Source of the DNA: Pseudomonadota bacterium
Lineage (GTDB): Bacteria > Pseudomonadota > Gammaproteobacteria > Burkholderiales > Thiobacillaceae
Reading direction: 5' to 3'
Assembly: GCA_030653935.1 (NCBI GenBank)
Contig: JAURYL010000006.1
Span: 1 to 64,000 of the forward strand
Length of the DNA: 64,000 nucleotides
Below the pieces are notes generated by a model. It saw only the letters and a program-made list of their open reading frames with translations, did no database searches and was not told the origin of the DNA. This document shows positions 24,725 through 33,804 of this stretch, one piece after another; positions within the stretch are counted from its first letter, which is position 1, and each line of letters begins with the position of its first letter. The translations under genes were made by a program, and so were the position numbers.

Positions 24725-26140
24725 ATGCGCAAGACCCCGCTTCTACTTGCCCTGGCCGCCATCGGCTTTACGGGTTCGGCTTTTGCCACCAATGGCATGA
24801 ACTTGGAAGGTTATGGCCCGATTGCCGCCGCTATGGGTGGTGCATCGATGGCATACGATAACGGTACGGCTGCTGTGATGAACAACCCCGCCACGCTTGG
24901 CCTGATGGAGCAGGGTAGTCGTCTGGATTTTGCTGTAGGTATGCTGGGGCCTGACGTTACGTCTAAGATGGCCGGAATGCCTGATGCGGTATCAGGTGGT
25001 GATGCCTACTATATGCCCGCAGTTGGTTATACAAAAAATAATGGTCATTTGACTTATGGCGTTGGAATGTTTGCGCAAGGTGGTATGGGAACGGAATATT
25101 CCGCAACCTCATTTATGTCTGCGGGATCGGGCTTGCCGACGCGTTCAGAGTTGGGTGTGGGGCGTTTGATTTTTCCTCTTGCCTATAAAGTAAATTCTGA
25201 TTTAACAATCGGTGGCTCCCTGGATTATGTCTGGGCCATGATGGACTTGAAAATGGCTATGAGTGGAGGTCAGTTCGCCGATATGGTCGCGCCATTAGGT
25301 GGCACGCAAACCTATGGAACGGCTTCTGGCACAATGGTGACGGGGTTGGCCGGTGCTGTGACAGGTGGTGCATTAACTGGCGTTAACTGGGCGTATTTTG
25401 ATTTCTCCGATAATAATGATTACACGGGCAAGACAAAGGCAACGGGGTTTGCTGGGAAGCTTGGTCTTGTATACAAAATAAATCCTAAAACCAGCATTGG
25501 TATGAGCTACCACTCCAAGACCAGTTTGGGGGACATGAAAGGTGATGCGACGCTCAGCATGGAAGTAGTATCCGCTGGTGGCGCGGGGAATCCTTTCGGC
25601 CCAGCAGGTGCCGTCACAATGCCTGTTACTGGTTCAATTAAGATTGTCGACTTCCAGTGGCCAGAAACTTATGGGTTTGGTATGGCTCATCAGGTCAATG
25701 AGCGTTTGATGATCGCGGCTGACTACAAGCGTATTAATTGGGCCGATGCTATGCGAGATTTTAAGATGTCGTTTACTGCCGATAGTTCTGCTGCGAATGG
25801 TGGTTTCGCAGGGGCTACCATGGACGCGACTTTGTATCAAAACTGGGATGATCAGGATATTTTCCTGATTGGCATGTCGTATAAGGCAACTGATGCACTG
25901 ACGCTGCGTGCGGGGGCTAATTTCGCGAATAATCCTATCCCGGACCAGTACATGAACCCGCTGTTTCCTGCTATCGAGAAAAACCATTACACGGCAGGCG
26001 TGGGCTATGCTCTCAACAAGGCAAGCGATGTGAACTTTTCCTTGCAGCATGCACCGAAAGTTTCACAAACAAACGGTTCCGGCGTGACCGTCGACCACAG
26101 CCAGACCAGCTGGCAGTTTATGTACAGCAAGCGTTTCTAA
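24725..26140 (+). CDS. FadL/OmpP1/TodX-type outer membrane porin
   Basis: A 471-aa outer membrane protein with a signal peptide (MRKTPLLLALAAIGFTGSAFA, cleavage about residue 21). The mature start TNGMNLEGYGPIAAAMGGASMAYDNGTAAVMNNPATL is the hallmark of the FadL hatch segment, followed by alternating beta strands and a C-terminal phenylalanine (YSKRF) for outer membrane insertion. FadL proteins pass hydrophobic compounds such as long-chain fatty acids or aromatics. GAGGAG precedes the ATG. The DNA from about 24900 to 26100 is poorer in GC than neighbouring genes. The substrate cannot be read from sequence. Confidence 0.88.
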   Translation: MRKTPLLLALAAIGFTGSAFATNGMNLEGYGPIAAAMGGASMAYDNGTAAVMNNPATLGLMEQGSRLDFAVGMLGPDVTSKMAGMPDAVSGGDAYYMPAVGYTKNNGHLTYGVGMFAQGGMGTEYSATSFMSAGSGLPTRSELGVGRLIFPLAYKVNSDLTIGGSLDYVWAMMDLKMAMSGGQFADMVAPLGGTQTYGTASGTMVTGLAGAVTGGALTGVNWAYFDFSDNNDYTGKTKATGFAGKLGLVYKINPKTSIGMSYHSKTSLGDMKGDATLSMEVVSAGGAGNPFGPAGAVTMPVTGSIKIVDFQWPETYGFGMAHQVNERLMIAADYKRINWADAMRDFKMSFTADSSAANGGFAGATMDATLYQNWDDQDIFLIGMSYKATDALTLRAGANFANNPIPDQYMNPLFPAIEKNHYTAGVGYALNKASDVNFSLQHAPKVSQTNGSGVTVDHSQTSWQFMYSKRF

Positions 26141-26162
26141 GCCACAGGCCTTAGAATACGTG

Positions 26163-26196
26163 GGCCGGTGGGCGTGAGCCCCCGGCCTTTTTTCTT
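26163..26196 (+). terminator. Terminator after the FadL-type porin gene
   Basis: Hairpin GGCCGG-t-GGGC / GCCC-CCGGCC with a GTGA loop and a run of T residues directly after it. Confidence 0.85.
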
Positions 26197-26217
26197 GATG
26201 TTTCAATGGAGTCCGAG

Positions 26218-27090
26218 ATGCGGAAGTTGCTGATCACCCTGTTTCTGATTGGCTTTGCGCCACTGGCCCTGGCCCTCAGCCCCTATTACTACGGCGACAA
26301 GGTGCCGGCCGGCGAGATTCCGGCGGTTCTGGCCCAGGTCGAGGCCAAGCTGGTCAAGGCCGGTTTTCAGGTGGTTGGCAAGCACACGCCACCCGGGCTG
26401 CCTGGCCATGGCGTGATCGTGGTGACCGATGAAGGCCTGCTCTCCGTCGTGCGCAAGATGGGTGGCGCCAACATCGTTGGAGCGCCCATCCGCATCGGTG
26501 TGAAAGCGGACGGCACGGTGTCTTATATGAACCTGGACTACTGGGAGCGGGCATTTTTTCGCAAACAGTATTCCTACGCACAGCGTACGGTGAGAGCGGC
26601 CCAGGCGAAACTGGTGAAGGCGCTGGGTGCCGGCAAGCCCTTTGGTGGTAGCGTCGACAAGATCGATCTGGCCGATTACCAGTACATGTTCGGCATGGAG
26701 GGGTTCGATTCCGACAAGAACGTGGTCATGGAACATCTTTCCTTTGACGACGCGGTGAAGACCATCCAGGACAACCTGACGCGTGGCGTCGGCAGGACAT
26801 CCAAGGTCTATGAAATCATCATGCCGGACAAGAAGCTTGCGGTGTTCGGCGTGGCGCTGAACGACCCCAAGGAAGGCGAAGGTTGGTGGGTGAAGAGTGC
26901 CAGCGCCGAGAACATCGCGGCGTTGCCTTACGAGATTTATGTGGTGAACAACAAGGCCGGCCATCTGTTCGCGCGCTTCCGTATTGCATTGGGTTGGCCG
27001 AATGTGGGCATGGGTACCTTCATGCGCATCGTCGAGGCGCCCGGCGTGATACGGGATACTTTGACCGAAGTAGCTGGCGGTTCGCCGTAG
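26218..27090 (+). CDS. Exported protein of unknown function with DUF302-like segments
   Basis: A 290-aa protein with a signal peptide (MRKLLITLFLIGFAPLALA). The mature part shows two similar halves: APIRIGVKADGTVSYMNLDYW and LPYEIYVVNNKAGHLFARFRI both look like the strand segment of DUF302 domains, a resemblance judged by eye. No metal or heme motif is evident. ATG 26218 has GGAG eight bases upstream; a start at 26206 is less likely. It follows the porin terminator, so it is a separate unit. Its role is unknown. Confidence 0.7.
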   Translation: MRKLLITLFLIGFAPLALALSPYYYGDKVPAGEIPAVLAQVEAKLVKAGFQVVGKHTPPGLPGHGVIVVTDEGLLSVVRKMGGANIVGAPIRIGVKADGTVSYMNLDYWERAFFRKQYSYAQRTVRAAQAKLVKALGAGKPFGGSVDKIDLADYQYMFGMEGFDSDKNVVMEHLSFDDAVKTIQDNLTRGVGRTSKVYEIIMPDKKLAVFGVALNDPKEGEGWWVKSASAENIAALPYEIYVVNNKAGHLFARFRIALGWPNVGMGTFMRIVEAPGVIRDTLTEVAGGSP

Positions 27091-27132
27091 CCATGTCGGG
27101 TTACGCCTGCGGCTAACCCGACCTACGCGACC

Positions 27133-27157
27133 AGGCCCCCGCAGGGGCCTTTTCAAT
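27133..27157 (+). terminator. Probable terminator after the exported protein gene
   Basis: AGGCCCC-cgca-GGGGCCT stem followed by TTTCAATTTTT. A separate palindrome (gtcgggtt...aacccgac, 27095-27122) precedes it. Confidence 0.65.
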
Positions 27158-27186
27158 TTTTGCCCGAGCCAAATGCTTGTAGCAAC

Positions 27187-27268
27187 GTAGGGCGGAACGC
27201 GAAGCGGTTCCGCCGATTTATACGGCGGATCGTTTTACGGCGGATCGCCCTTCGGGCATCCGCCCTAC
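27187..27268. repeat. Palindromic repeat providing the mnmC stop codon
   Basis: An inverted repeat whose outer arms read gtagggcgga and tccgccctac, with inner ggcggatcg units. The minus-strand TAG stop of mnmC (27265-27267) lies inside the outer arm, so the repeat forms the 3' end of that gene. Confidence 0.7.
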
Positions 27269-29160
27269 CGCCGCCGATGTGCGCGCAATAGAAACCGTGC
27301 CGGGTCGATGGCGTCGAGCAGGTCAGTTTCCACCGGGGACGGGTCGCCGTTGAGGCGGCTGGCGAGGATTTCCGCCGCCAGGGTTGCCCAGACCAGACCA
27401 CGGGAGCCGAGTCCGAGCAGGCCGTAAAGGCCCTCCTGGCGCGGCACGTCCTTGAGTCGCAGGTCGTGCGGCAGCTTGGCATGAGCGTCCGCCAGGGCGC
27501 CGACCAGGGGCAGACGATCCGGAGTGGTGGCGCGGAAACCGACGCGGCCGTCGAGGCTGGTCGGGTCGAGCAAGACGCCGGGCAGGATGCGTTCCAGGCG
27601 GGCGAGATTGCCGACATGTTCGTCTTCACGCAATTCCAGGCCCGCGTCATCGGCATAGGACGCACCAACACAGTGGATGCCGTCGACGGCCGGGGTGAGG
27701 TAACCGTCGCAGCAGGCGGGCAAGTGGAAGTCGGGCAGCAATCCTTGTCGGATGTGGCTGACCTGGCCGCGTGCAAGAGTGATCGGTAGCTCCGGCGCCA
27801 GGTCGCGCGTCGCGGCGCCGACGGCCAGGATCAACACCGGTGCGGCGGCGATCAGCTGGTCATCGCCATCGAGCAGCCGCCATTGCGTTGCGTCGCGTTC
27901 GATGCGCGCGGTTTCCCGGTCGCCGAGAAAGGTGATGCGTTCTCCACCCGCCGCGAGCATGGCGCGGCAGAGGCTGGGTGGATTGGCCCAGCCGCCAGCG
28001 GGAAACAACCAGGCGCCGAAGGCTGTGTCGCAGCCCAGGCGTTGGCTGGCGTCGCGTCGTTCGAGAAAGCGCGCGTAGTCGTCGGGATAGGTGCCCGCTA
28101 TCAGGAGGTTGCGCATCTGGCGCTCATGTGCCGCGTCGCGGGCAATCTGGAGCACCCCATCGAGATTGCGCCGTGAAGCGAACCCGGCGCGCTCCAACGC
28201 CGCCCAGGCGCGCCTGGCATGTAGGAAACAGGCGCGGTTGAGACGGGAGACGAGGTTGTCGTCTCGCGAGAGCATGGGGCGGACGATGCCGGCGATATTG
28301 CCAGAGGCCTCGCCGGCGGAATGCGCGTGCCGTTCCACCACGGTTACCGACCAACCACGCGCGGTCAGACGTTCGGCGATGGCGCAGCCGGCCAGACCGG
28401 CGCCCAGGACTACGGCGCGGCGCTCATGGGCTGCCGCCACATGCCAGGCAGGCGCCTGACCGGCCATCAACCCCGCCGCCAGCATGTGCCGTTTGCGGCC
28501 GAAACCGGGGCGTTTGGCGACCTCGAAGCCGGCGGCGCGCAAGTCCTCGCGCACTTGTCCCGCAACGCACCAAGTGGCCAGGGTGGCCGTGGGCGCGGCG
28601 AGTCGGGCGAGATGGCGTAACAGTTCAGGCGACCACATCGCGGGGTTTTTCTTCGGGTCGAAGCCATCCAGGTAGAAGGCGTCGACGCGCGCGTCGCAGT
28701 GGCGCAGCACGCTGTCCACCTCGCCCAGCAGGAGCGTGAGCACTACCCGGCCGCAAGCGAGTTCGAGGCGATGGAAACCGGGCGTGAGCGGCGGCCAGGC
28801 AGCGACCAGTTCCCGGCTCAGGGCGTCGAATTCCGGCCAGCGTCCGTGCAGCCGCACCAGATCGTCGGTGGCGAAGGGGTGTTTTTCCACCGCCAGATAG
28901 TGCAGGTGGCCGCAACGTCGCGGGTCATCCCGCCAGGCGTCCCAGGTGGCGAGAAAATTGAGGCCGCTGCCGAAGCCGGTTTCCAGGATGACGAAGCGAT
29001 CCCGGCCGCTCCAGCGATGCGGCAGTTCATTGCCTTGCAGGAAGACATGGCGCGCCTGGCCGGGGCCACCGTCGGCGGAATGGTAGATGTCGTCGTAGGT
29101 CTCGGAGAACGGCGTGCCATCCTCGGCGTGAGCGAGGCGGGCGGGGAGGAGGCCGGACAT
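27265..29160 (-). CDS. mnmC: Bifunctional tRNA mnm5s2U biosynthesis protein MnmC
   Basis: A 631-aa fusion enzyme that finishes the mnm5s2U modification at wobble uridine 34 of tRNA. The N-terminal methyltransferase domain carries FVILETGFGSGLNFL near residues 55-70 and YLDGFDPKKNPAMWS near 180. The C-terminal FAD-dependent oxidoreductase begins with the dinucleotide-binding motif VVLGAGLAGCAIAERL near 250. Length and domain order match E. coli MnmC. The extreme C-terminus, RFLLRAHRRR, runs into a palindromic repeat. No ribosome binding site stands out at ATG 29160. Confidence 0.92.
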   Translation of the reverse strand: MSGLLPARLAHAEDGTPFSETYDDIYHSADGGPGQARHVFLQGNELPHRWSGRDRFVILETGFGSGLNFLATWDAWRDDPRRCGHLHYLAVEKHPFATDDLVRLHGRWPEFDALSRELVAAWPPLTPGFHRLELACGRVVLTLLLGEVDSVLRHCDARVDAFYLDGFDPKKNPAMWSPELLRHLARLAAPTATLATWCVAGQVREDLRAAGFEVAKRPGFGRKRHMLAAGLMAGQAPAWHVAAAHERRAVVLGAGLAGCAIAERLTARGWSVTVVERHAHSAGEASGNIAGIVRPMLSRDDNLVSRLNRACFLHARRAWAALERAGFASRRNLDGVLQIARDAAHERQMRNLLIAGTYPDDYARFLERRDASQRLGCDTAFGAWLFPAGGWANPPSLCRAMLAAGGERITFLGDRETARIERDATQWRLLDGDDQLIAAAPVLILAVGAATRDLAPELPITLARGQVSHIRQGLLPDFHLPACCDGYLTPAVDGIHCVGASYADDAGLELREDEHVGNLARLERILPGVLLDPTSLDGRVGFRATTPDRLPLVGALADAHAKLPHDLRLKDVPRQEGLYGLLGLGSRGLVWATLAAEILASRLNGDPSPVETDLLDAIDPARFLLRAHRRR

Positions 29161-29163
29161 GTT

Positions 29164-29223
29164 TGTAGCGCCAGCGTCTCGCCGGCGTCCTTGGTCATTC
29201 GCCGACGAGACGCCGGCGCTACA
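29164..29223. repeat. Inverted repeat between mnmC and hslO
   Basis: Arms tgtagcgccagcgtctcg and cgagacgccggcgctaca around a short centre fill the whole gap between the two genes. Related gcgccggc-type palindromes occur near 33780 and 49938-50018. Confidence 0.75.
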
Positions 29224-30090
29224 TCAATGCAAAGTCGGAGAGGGCGGCTCGAACAGGGCGGCGACGGCGGCACCGTCGAGTCGATAGTTGTGGTTGCAGA
29301 TGTCGTCGCGAATTACGATCTCGCCCTTTTCGCGCAGGATGGCGTCGCATTCGGCGCGACCGAACGAGCGCAGCATGTTCTGCACTTTCTCCCAGTCTTC
29401 CGGGCAGTGGTGACTGACCGGGCGAGGGGGATAGACGCGGACATCCTCCTCGGGAAAGACGCGGCGCAGCAGGTCCACCGGCGCCTGGCCGAGCATTTCC
29501 GGCGCGCGCAGAGTGGCGAGCATATGTTGGATGCGGTTCCAGCCGTCGGCGTCGCGCGCGTCGGCGCTCGGCAGTTTCTGCAGGAACAGACCGACGGCGC
29601 GTTCCGGCCCGGCCGCCAGCATGAGGCGGGTGGGTTGTTGCTCGGACTGGCTCAGGTAGTGCTCGAAAATCGCGGCGATGCTGTCGCCGACCAATGGCAC
29701 CAGGCTTTGGTAGGGCTGGCGCATGCCGGCAGTGTCCAGGGTCAGGGCCAGTTGGCCGTGTCCGAGCAGATCGGGCGTCAGAAGCTGGCCATGCAGGGCC
29801 TCCGGCCGCCAGTGCGCCATGCCGCGCAGGCGCAGTTGCTCGTCGCAATCGAGCACCAGCAGATTCACCGGCCCTTCGCCGCGCAACTGGAAGGTCATGC
29901 GCCCGGGTTGTTTCAGGTTGGCGCCGATCAGCGTGGTCACGGCGCTCATTTCGCCGAGCAGATTCGCCACCGCCGGCGGATAGCCACGCCCCGCCAGGAG
30001 CGAGCGCCAGGTACTGTCGAGCGAAACGATGGCGCCACGGATGTCCAGGTGTTCGAACAGAAAGGGGTGGACGTGGTTGAGCGAGGGCAT
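29224..30090 (-). CDS. hslO: Hsp33-family redox chaperone with incomplete zinc site
   Basis: A 288-aa Hsp33-family protein. The core (HLDIRGAIVSLDSTWRSLL, LRGEGPVNLLVLDCDEQLRLRGMAHW) and C-terminal switch region (FGRAECDAILREKGEIVIRDDICNHNYRLD) align with the family. Typical Hsp33 holds zinc through CxC and CxxC pairs and is activated when they oxidise. Here the first pair reads HCPED (one Cys near residue 228) and the second DDIC (one Cys near 267), so two of the four ligands are replaced by acidic residues. The chaperone fold looks complete, but thiol-switch activation may be altered. The stop lies at the edge of the inverted repeat shared with mnmC. Confidence 0.88.
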   Translation of the reverse strand: MPSLNHVHPFLFEHLDIRGAIVSLDSTWRSLLAGRGYPPAVANLLGEMSAVTTLIGANLKQPGRMTFQLRGEGPVNLLVLDCDEQLRLRGMAHWRPEALHGQLLTPDLLGHGQLALTLDTAGMRQPYQSLVPLVGDSIAAIFEHYLSQSEQQPTRLMLAAGPERAVGLFLQKLPSADARDADGWNRIQHMLATLRAPEMLGQAPVDLLRRVFPEEDVRVYPPRPVSHHCPEDWEKVQNMLRSFGRAECDAILREKGEIVIRDDICNHNYRLDGAAVAALFEPPSPTLH

Positions 30091-30121
30091 GAGGGTTTGG
30101 GCGGTGAGAAGAGGCGCGATT

Positions 30122-30679
30122 TTACGCCGACTGCTTCAGCCGTTCCGCATGGCGCAGGCTGAACTTGGCGACCTTGGGGCCGACCACGGCGCGGCAATAG
30201 GGTTGCCCGGGGTTCTGTTCGAAATAGCGTTGGTGGTAAGCCTCCGCCGGCCAGAATGTGGCGGCCTCGACCACCTGGGTGACGATGCCGCTGGGGAAGA
30301 CGCCGCGCGCGGTCAGTTCGGCGATCACGGCTTCCGCCTCGGCGCGTTGTTCCGGGCTGTGCCAGAAAATGGCGGAGCGGTACTGGCTGCCGACATCATT
30401 GCCCTGGCGGTTGAGGGTGGTGGGGTCGTGCAGGTCGAAGAAGCATTCCAGCAGGTCGCGGTAACTGATCTCATCCGGATCGAAGCGTACCTGAACCACT
30501 TCGGCGTGGCCGCTGCGGCCGCCGCAAACTTGTTCATAGCTGGGACGCTCGCTCTCGCCGCCCATATAGCCGGAAATCGCGTCGTGGACGCCGCGCAAAC
30601 GATTGAACGCGGTTTCCAGACACCAGAAGCAACCACCGGCAAGGGTGGCGATGGCATCGTCGTTGGCGGAAGTGGTCAT
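30122..30679 (-). CDS. msrA: Peptide methionine sulfoxide reductase MsrA
   Basis: A 185-aa MsrA, which reduces the S-epimer of methionine sulfoxide. The catalytic motif is GGCFWCLE near residue 16. GYMGGESERPSYEQVCGGRSGHAEVVQV, FFDLHDPTTLNRQGNDVGSQYRSAIF and HQRYFEQNP are family landmarks. ATG 30679 was chosen because GGAG lies ten bases upstream and the family N-terminus begins here. It ends 31 bases before hslO on the same strand, so the two oxidative-damage genes are probably an operon. Confidence 0.93.
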   Translation of the reverse strand: MTTSANDDAIATLAGGCFWCLETAFNRLRGVHDAISGYMGGESERPSYEQVCGGRSGHAEVVQVRFDPDEISYRDLLECFFDLHDPTTLNRQGNDVGSQYRSAIFWHSPEQRAEAEAVIAELTARGVFPSGIVTQVVEAATFWPAEAYHQRYFEQNPGQPYCRAVVGPKVAKFSLRHAERLKQSA

Positions 30680-30782
30680 GGTCTGGTCTCCTGGGGCATG
30701 GGCAACATTATGAACAGACCGTGGGCTACAGGTTCCACGTAAATTGCCGATAACACGGCACCCCCTCTCACCGACGGCAACG

Positions 30783-32057
30783 ATGAGCGCACTGGAACAG
30801 AAAATCTCTCCCAGCCAATTGCGGCTTGGCCTGTATATCCGCCTGGATGGCTGGATGGAGCATCCCTTCCTGTTCAGCAGCTTCAAGATTCGCAATGACA
30901 AGCAGCTCCGGGTGTTGCAATCGCTGGGCCTGGAGTCGCTTTGGTGGTCGCCGGGAAAAAGCGATGGCCTACCCTTGCCGCTTCCGGCCGCGACCGACGC
31001 GCCGCCGCCGGCCGTGGCGCCGGAGGTGGACCCGGAAATGGCGGCGATGTGGCAGGCCAAGCAGGCGCGGCGGGAGAGCCTGGCGCGCCAGCGCGAGGCC
31101 TATGGTCGCTGCGAAAAAAAGTTTAATGCCAGTGTCGGCCGGGTCAAATCGCTGCTGCGCAACTTGTTCTCGCGGCCCCAGGAAACCCTGGCGCAGGCAC
31201 AGGAAGTGGTCGCCGAACTGGTCGATACCCTGCTTGCCGAGAAGGACGTGCTGTTGCACTTGATGGCGGCCAAGAGTGGTGATGAAGGCACGTATTACCA
31301 TGCCCTCAACGTCACCATGTTGTCCCTCATGCTGGGCCGCGAGGCGGGGCTGACGGCCGCCGAGATGCGTGCCCTGGGGCTGGGTGCCCTGCTGCACGAT
31401 ATGGGTAAGGAGCGCGTGCCCAGCCAGATCTTGCTGAAGAAAACTCCCTTGACCGCCGCCGAGCGCACCTTTTATCAACAACATGTGGTGTACGGCCTGG
31501 AAATGGCCACGAAACTGCCCGATCTGCCGCACGGCGCGCTGGAAGTGATCGCCCAACATCACGAAATGCTCGATGGCACCGGTTTCCCCGGCAAGCTGAT
31601 GGCCAACCGGATCGGTCGCATGGGCCGCATCGTCGCCATCTGCAACAGCTACGACGACTATTGCAACCGGCTCAACCCGGCCGAGGCGATGACTCCGGCC
31701 GAGGCGCTGGCGCGCATGTTCAAGCGGGAACGCGAGAAATTCGACGCCGAGTTGTTACAGCATTTCATCCGCTGCCTGGGGGTCTATCCGCCCGGCAGTA
31801 TCGTGCAACTCAGCAACGACGCCATTGGCCTGGTGGTGAGTGTCAATCAGGGGCAATTGCTGCACCCCATCCTGTTGCTCTATGACCCGGCGGTACCCAA
31901 GGAGGAGGCGTTGATGCTGGATCTGCACGATGAACCCGAGCTGGCCATTGTCCGTACCTTGCAGCCGAACGTGCTCTCGCGCGATATCCATGATTATCTG
32001 AGTCCGCGCAGCCGCATCAGTTATTACGCGGAAGGGAGTTCAGAGCGGGCAACGTAG
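30783..32057 (+). CDS. HD-GYP domain protein, probable cyclic-di-GMP phosphodiesterase
   Basis: A 424-aa protein. The N-terminal part (SPSQLRLGLYIRLDGWMEHPFLFSSFKI) is a DUF3391-type domain often found before HD-GYP. The HD-GYP domain spans about 165-370: ALNVTMLSLMLGRE, the metal-binding LLHDMGKERVP, and HHEMLDGTGFPG, where the usual GYP tripeptide reads GFP. Such proteins hydrolyse cyclic-di-GMP. No membrane segment is visible. The ATG at 30783 is used; the upstream extension from 30744 lacks family similarity. Confidence 0.88.
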   Translation: MSALEQKISPSQLRLGLYIRLDGWMEHPFLFSSFKIRNDKQLRVLQSLGLESLWWSPGKSDGLPLPLPAATDAPPPAVAPEVDPEMAAMWQAKQARRESLARQREAYGRCEKKFNASVGRVKSLLRNLFSRPQETLAQAQEVVAELVDTLLAEKDVLLHLMAAKSGDEGTYYHALNVTMLSLMLGREAGLTAAEMRALGLGALLHDMGKERVPSQILLKKTPLTAAERTFYQQHVVYGLEMATKLPDLPHGALEVIAQHHEMLDGTGFPGKLMANRIGRMGRIVAICNSYDDYCNRLNPAEAMTPAEALARMFKREREKFDAELLQHFIRCLGVYPPGSIVQLSNDAIGLVVSVNQGQLLHPILLLYDPAVPKEEALMLDLHDEPELAIVRTLQPNVLSRDIHDYLSPRSRISYYAEGSSERAT

Positions 32058-32189
32058 GTCGGATGCCCAAAGGTCGATCCGACGAATACGTGGAAGGAAG
32101 TCGCTACGCAGGGTGTGGTGAGGAACGAACCGCACCACGCGACGTGGCCGTGGGCGATGCGGTTTGCTGCGCTCACCACATCCTACGTC

Positions 32190-33335
32190 TTACCCCAGCC
32201 GCCGCTTCACCAACGCCACCCAGTACGCCACGCCCAACGGCAGGATGGCGTCGTTGAAGTCGTAATGCGGGTTGTGCAGCATGCAGCCGCCCTCGGCCTC
32301 ACCGTTGCCGATCCAGACATAGCAGCCGGGTTTTTCCCGCAACATGTAGGAGAAATCCTCCGCGCCCATCGAGGGCGGCAACTCGGTATGCACGTTGTCG
32401 TCGCCGGCGACCGCGCGCGCCACTTCCACGCAGAGGCCGGCCTCTGCGGCGCTATTGACGGTGGGCGGGTAGCCGCGGCGGTAATCCAGATGCGCCTGGA
32501 CGCCGTGGGCGGCGGCGATGCCGGCGCTCAGGCGCTCCAGTGCCGCCTCAATCCGGTCCTGTACCTCGGCGCGAAAGGTGCGCACGGTGCCGCCGATGTG
32601 GGCCTTGGCGGGGATGACGTTGTAGGCCTCGCCACCCGCGAAAAAACGGGTGACCGAGAGGACAGCGGGATCGAGCGGATCGAGCGCGCGGCTGACCACG
32701 GTTTGCAGTGCCTGCACCAGCGCGGCGCCCGCGATCAGCGGGTCGCGCGCCTGTTGCGGCATGGCGGCGTGGCCGCCGTGGCCTTCGAGCACGATGTCGA
32801 ACTGGTCGGCGCAGGCCATCACCGGACCGTTATGCACCGCGAATTGACCCACCGCCAGGCCCGGCCAGTTGTGCATGCCGAACACCGCATCCACCGGAAA
32901 TTGCTCGAACAGGCCCTGCTCAATCATCACCCGTGCACCGCCGTCGGTTTCCTCGGCGGGCTGGAAGATGAACACCACGGTGCCGTTGAAATCCGCGTCC
33001 TCGGCCAGTTCCCGCGCCGCCCCCAGCAGCATCGCGGTGTGGCCGTCATGGCCGCAGGCGTGCATGCGGCCCTCGTGCCGGGAGCGGTGCGGGAACAGGT
33101 TCTGTTCGTGCAGGGGCAGAGCGTCCAGGTCGGCGCGCAGGCCGATACAGCGCTCGCTGTCGCCATTCCTGAGGACACCGACGACGCCGGTGCCGGCGAG
33201 GCCGCGATGCACTTCGAGTCCGAGCGAGCGCAGGTAGTCGGCCACCACCTCGCTGCTGCGATGTTCCTCGAACGCCAGTTCGGGGTGCGCGTGCAGGTCG
33301 TGGCGCAGCGCGACCAGGCCTGCCGTGTCCATCAT
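32190..33335 (-). CDS. M20 family amidohydrolase (hippurate hydrolase-like)
   Basis: A 381-aa metal-dependent amidohydrolase of the M20D type, which removes N-acyl groups from amino acids. Metal-site motifs include HACGHDGHTAMLLGAA near residues 94-109 and SMGAEDFSYMLREKPGCYVWIGNG near the C-terminus. The dimerisation-domain segment GHGGHAAMPQQARDP is near 190. The substrate cannot be decided from sequence. Its start overlaps the stop of the SirB2-like gene upstream by 4 bases, so they are co-transcribed. Confidence 0.88.
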   Translation of the reverse strand: MMDTAGLVALRHDLHAHPELAFEEHRSSEVVADYLRSLGLEVHRGLAGTGVVGVLRNGDSERCIGLRADLDALPLHEQNLFPHRSRHEGRMHACGHDGHTAMLLGAARELAEDADFNGTVVFIFQPAEETDGGARVMIEQGLFEQFPVDAVFGMHNWPGLAVGQFAVHNGPVMACADQFDIVLEGHGGHAAMPQQARDPLIAGAALVQALQTVVSRALDPLDPAVLSVTRFFAGGEAYNVIPAKAHIGGTVRTFRAEVQDRIEAALERLSAGIAAAHGVQAHLDYRRGYPPTVNSAAEAGLCVEVARAVAGDDNVHTELPPSMGAEDFSYMLREKPGCYVWIGNGEAEGGCMLHNPHYDFNDAILPLGVAYWVALVKRRLG

Positions 33336-33715
33336 GCCACTCCCGGGATGACCTGCTTGGTCACCGCCACGGCGACGATATAGGCGAAGACGCCAAGCGC
33401 GGCGATCATCGCTTTCACCCGGATGCTCTTGGTGCGGCCGCGTTTCAGGGCCACGGTGCCGAGCCCGATATAGGCGAGCAGGCCGATGATCTTGGCCATG
33501 ATCCAGGGATGGTCCAGCGGGTTGAGGCCACCCACCAGCAGCAGGGCGATGGCGGCGGTCAGCAGCAGGGTGTCGTTGATATGCGGCGCGATTTTCAGCC
33601 AGCGCGCTTGCAGGCGTGGCGAGTCGGCCAGCATCCAGAAGCCGCGCAGCAGGAACAGTGCCAGGGTGACGACGACGGTGAGGGCGTGCAGGTATTTTAG
33701 GGTGGTGTAGTCCAT
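33332..33715 (-). CDS. SirB2-family inner membrane protein
   Basis: A 127-aa protein with four hydrophobic helices, matching the SirB family: YTTLKYLHALTVVVTLALFLLRGFWML, PHINDTLLLTAAIALLL, PWIMAKIIGLLAYIGLGTVAL and AALGVFAYIVAVAVTK. The function of the family is unsettled. ATG 33715 is chosen because the longer open frame to 33937 adds only sequence from a palindromic repeat. It overlaps the amidohydrolase gene by 4 bases. Confidence 0.85.
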   Translation of the reverse strand: MDYTTLKYLHALTVVVTLALFLLRGFWMLADSPRLQARWLKIAPHINDTLLLTAAIALLLVGGLNPLDHPWIMAKIIGLLAYIGLGTVALKRGRTKSIRVKAMIAALGVFAYIVAVAVTKQVIPGVA

Positions 33716-33804
33716 GAATCGGGGTGTGTCGTGCCGGTTTGTCGGCCCGAAGGGCGGCCGGCTGTTTGTGAAAGATGCCGGCTGGAAGCCGGCGCTACAA
33801 GAGC

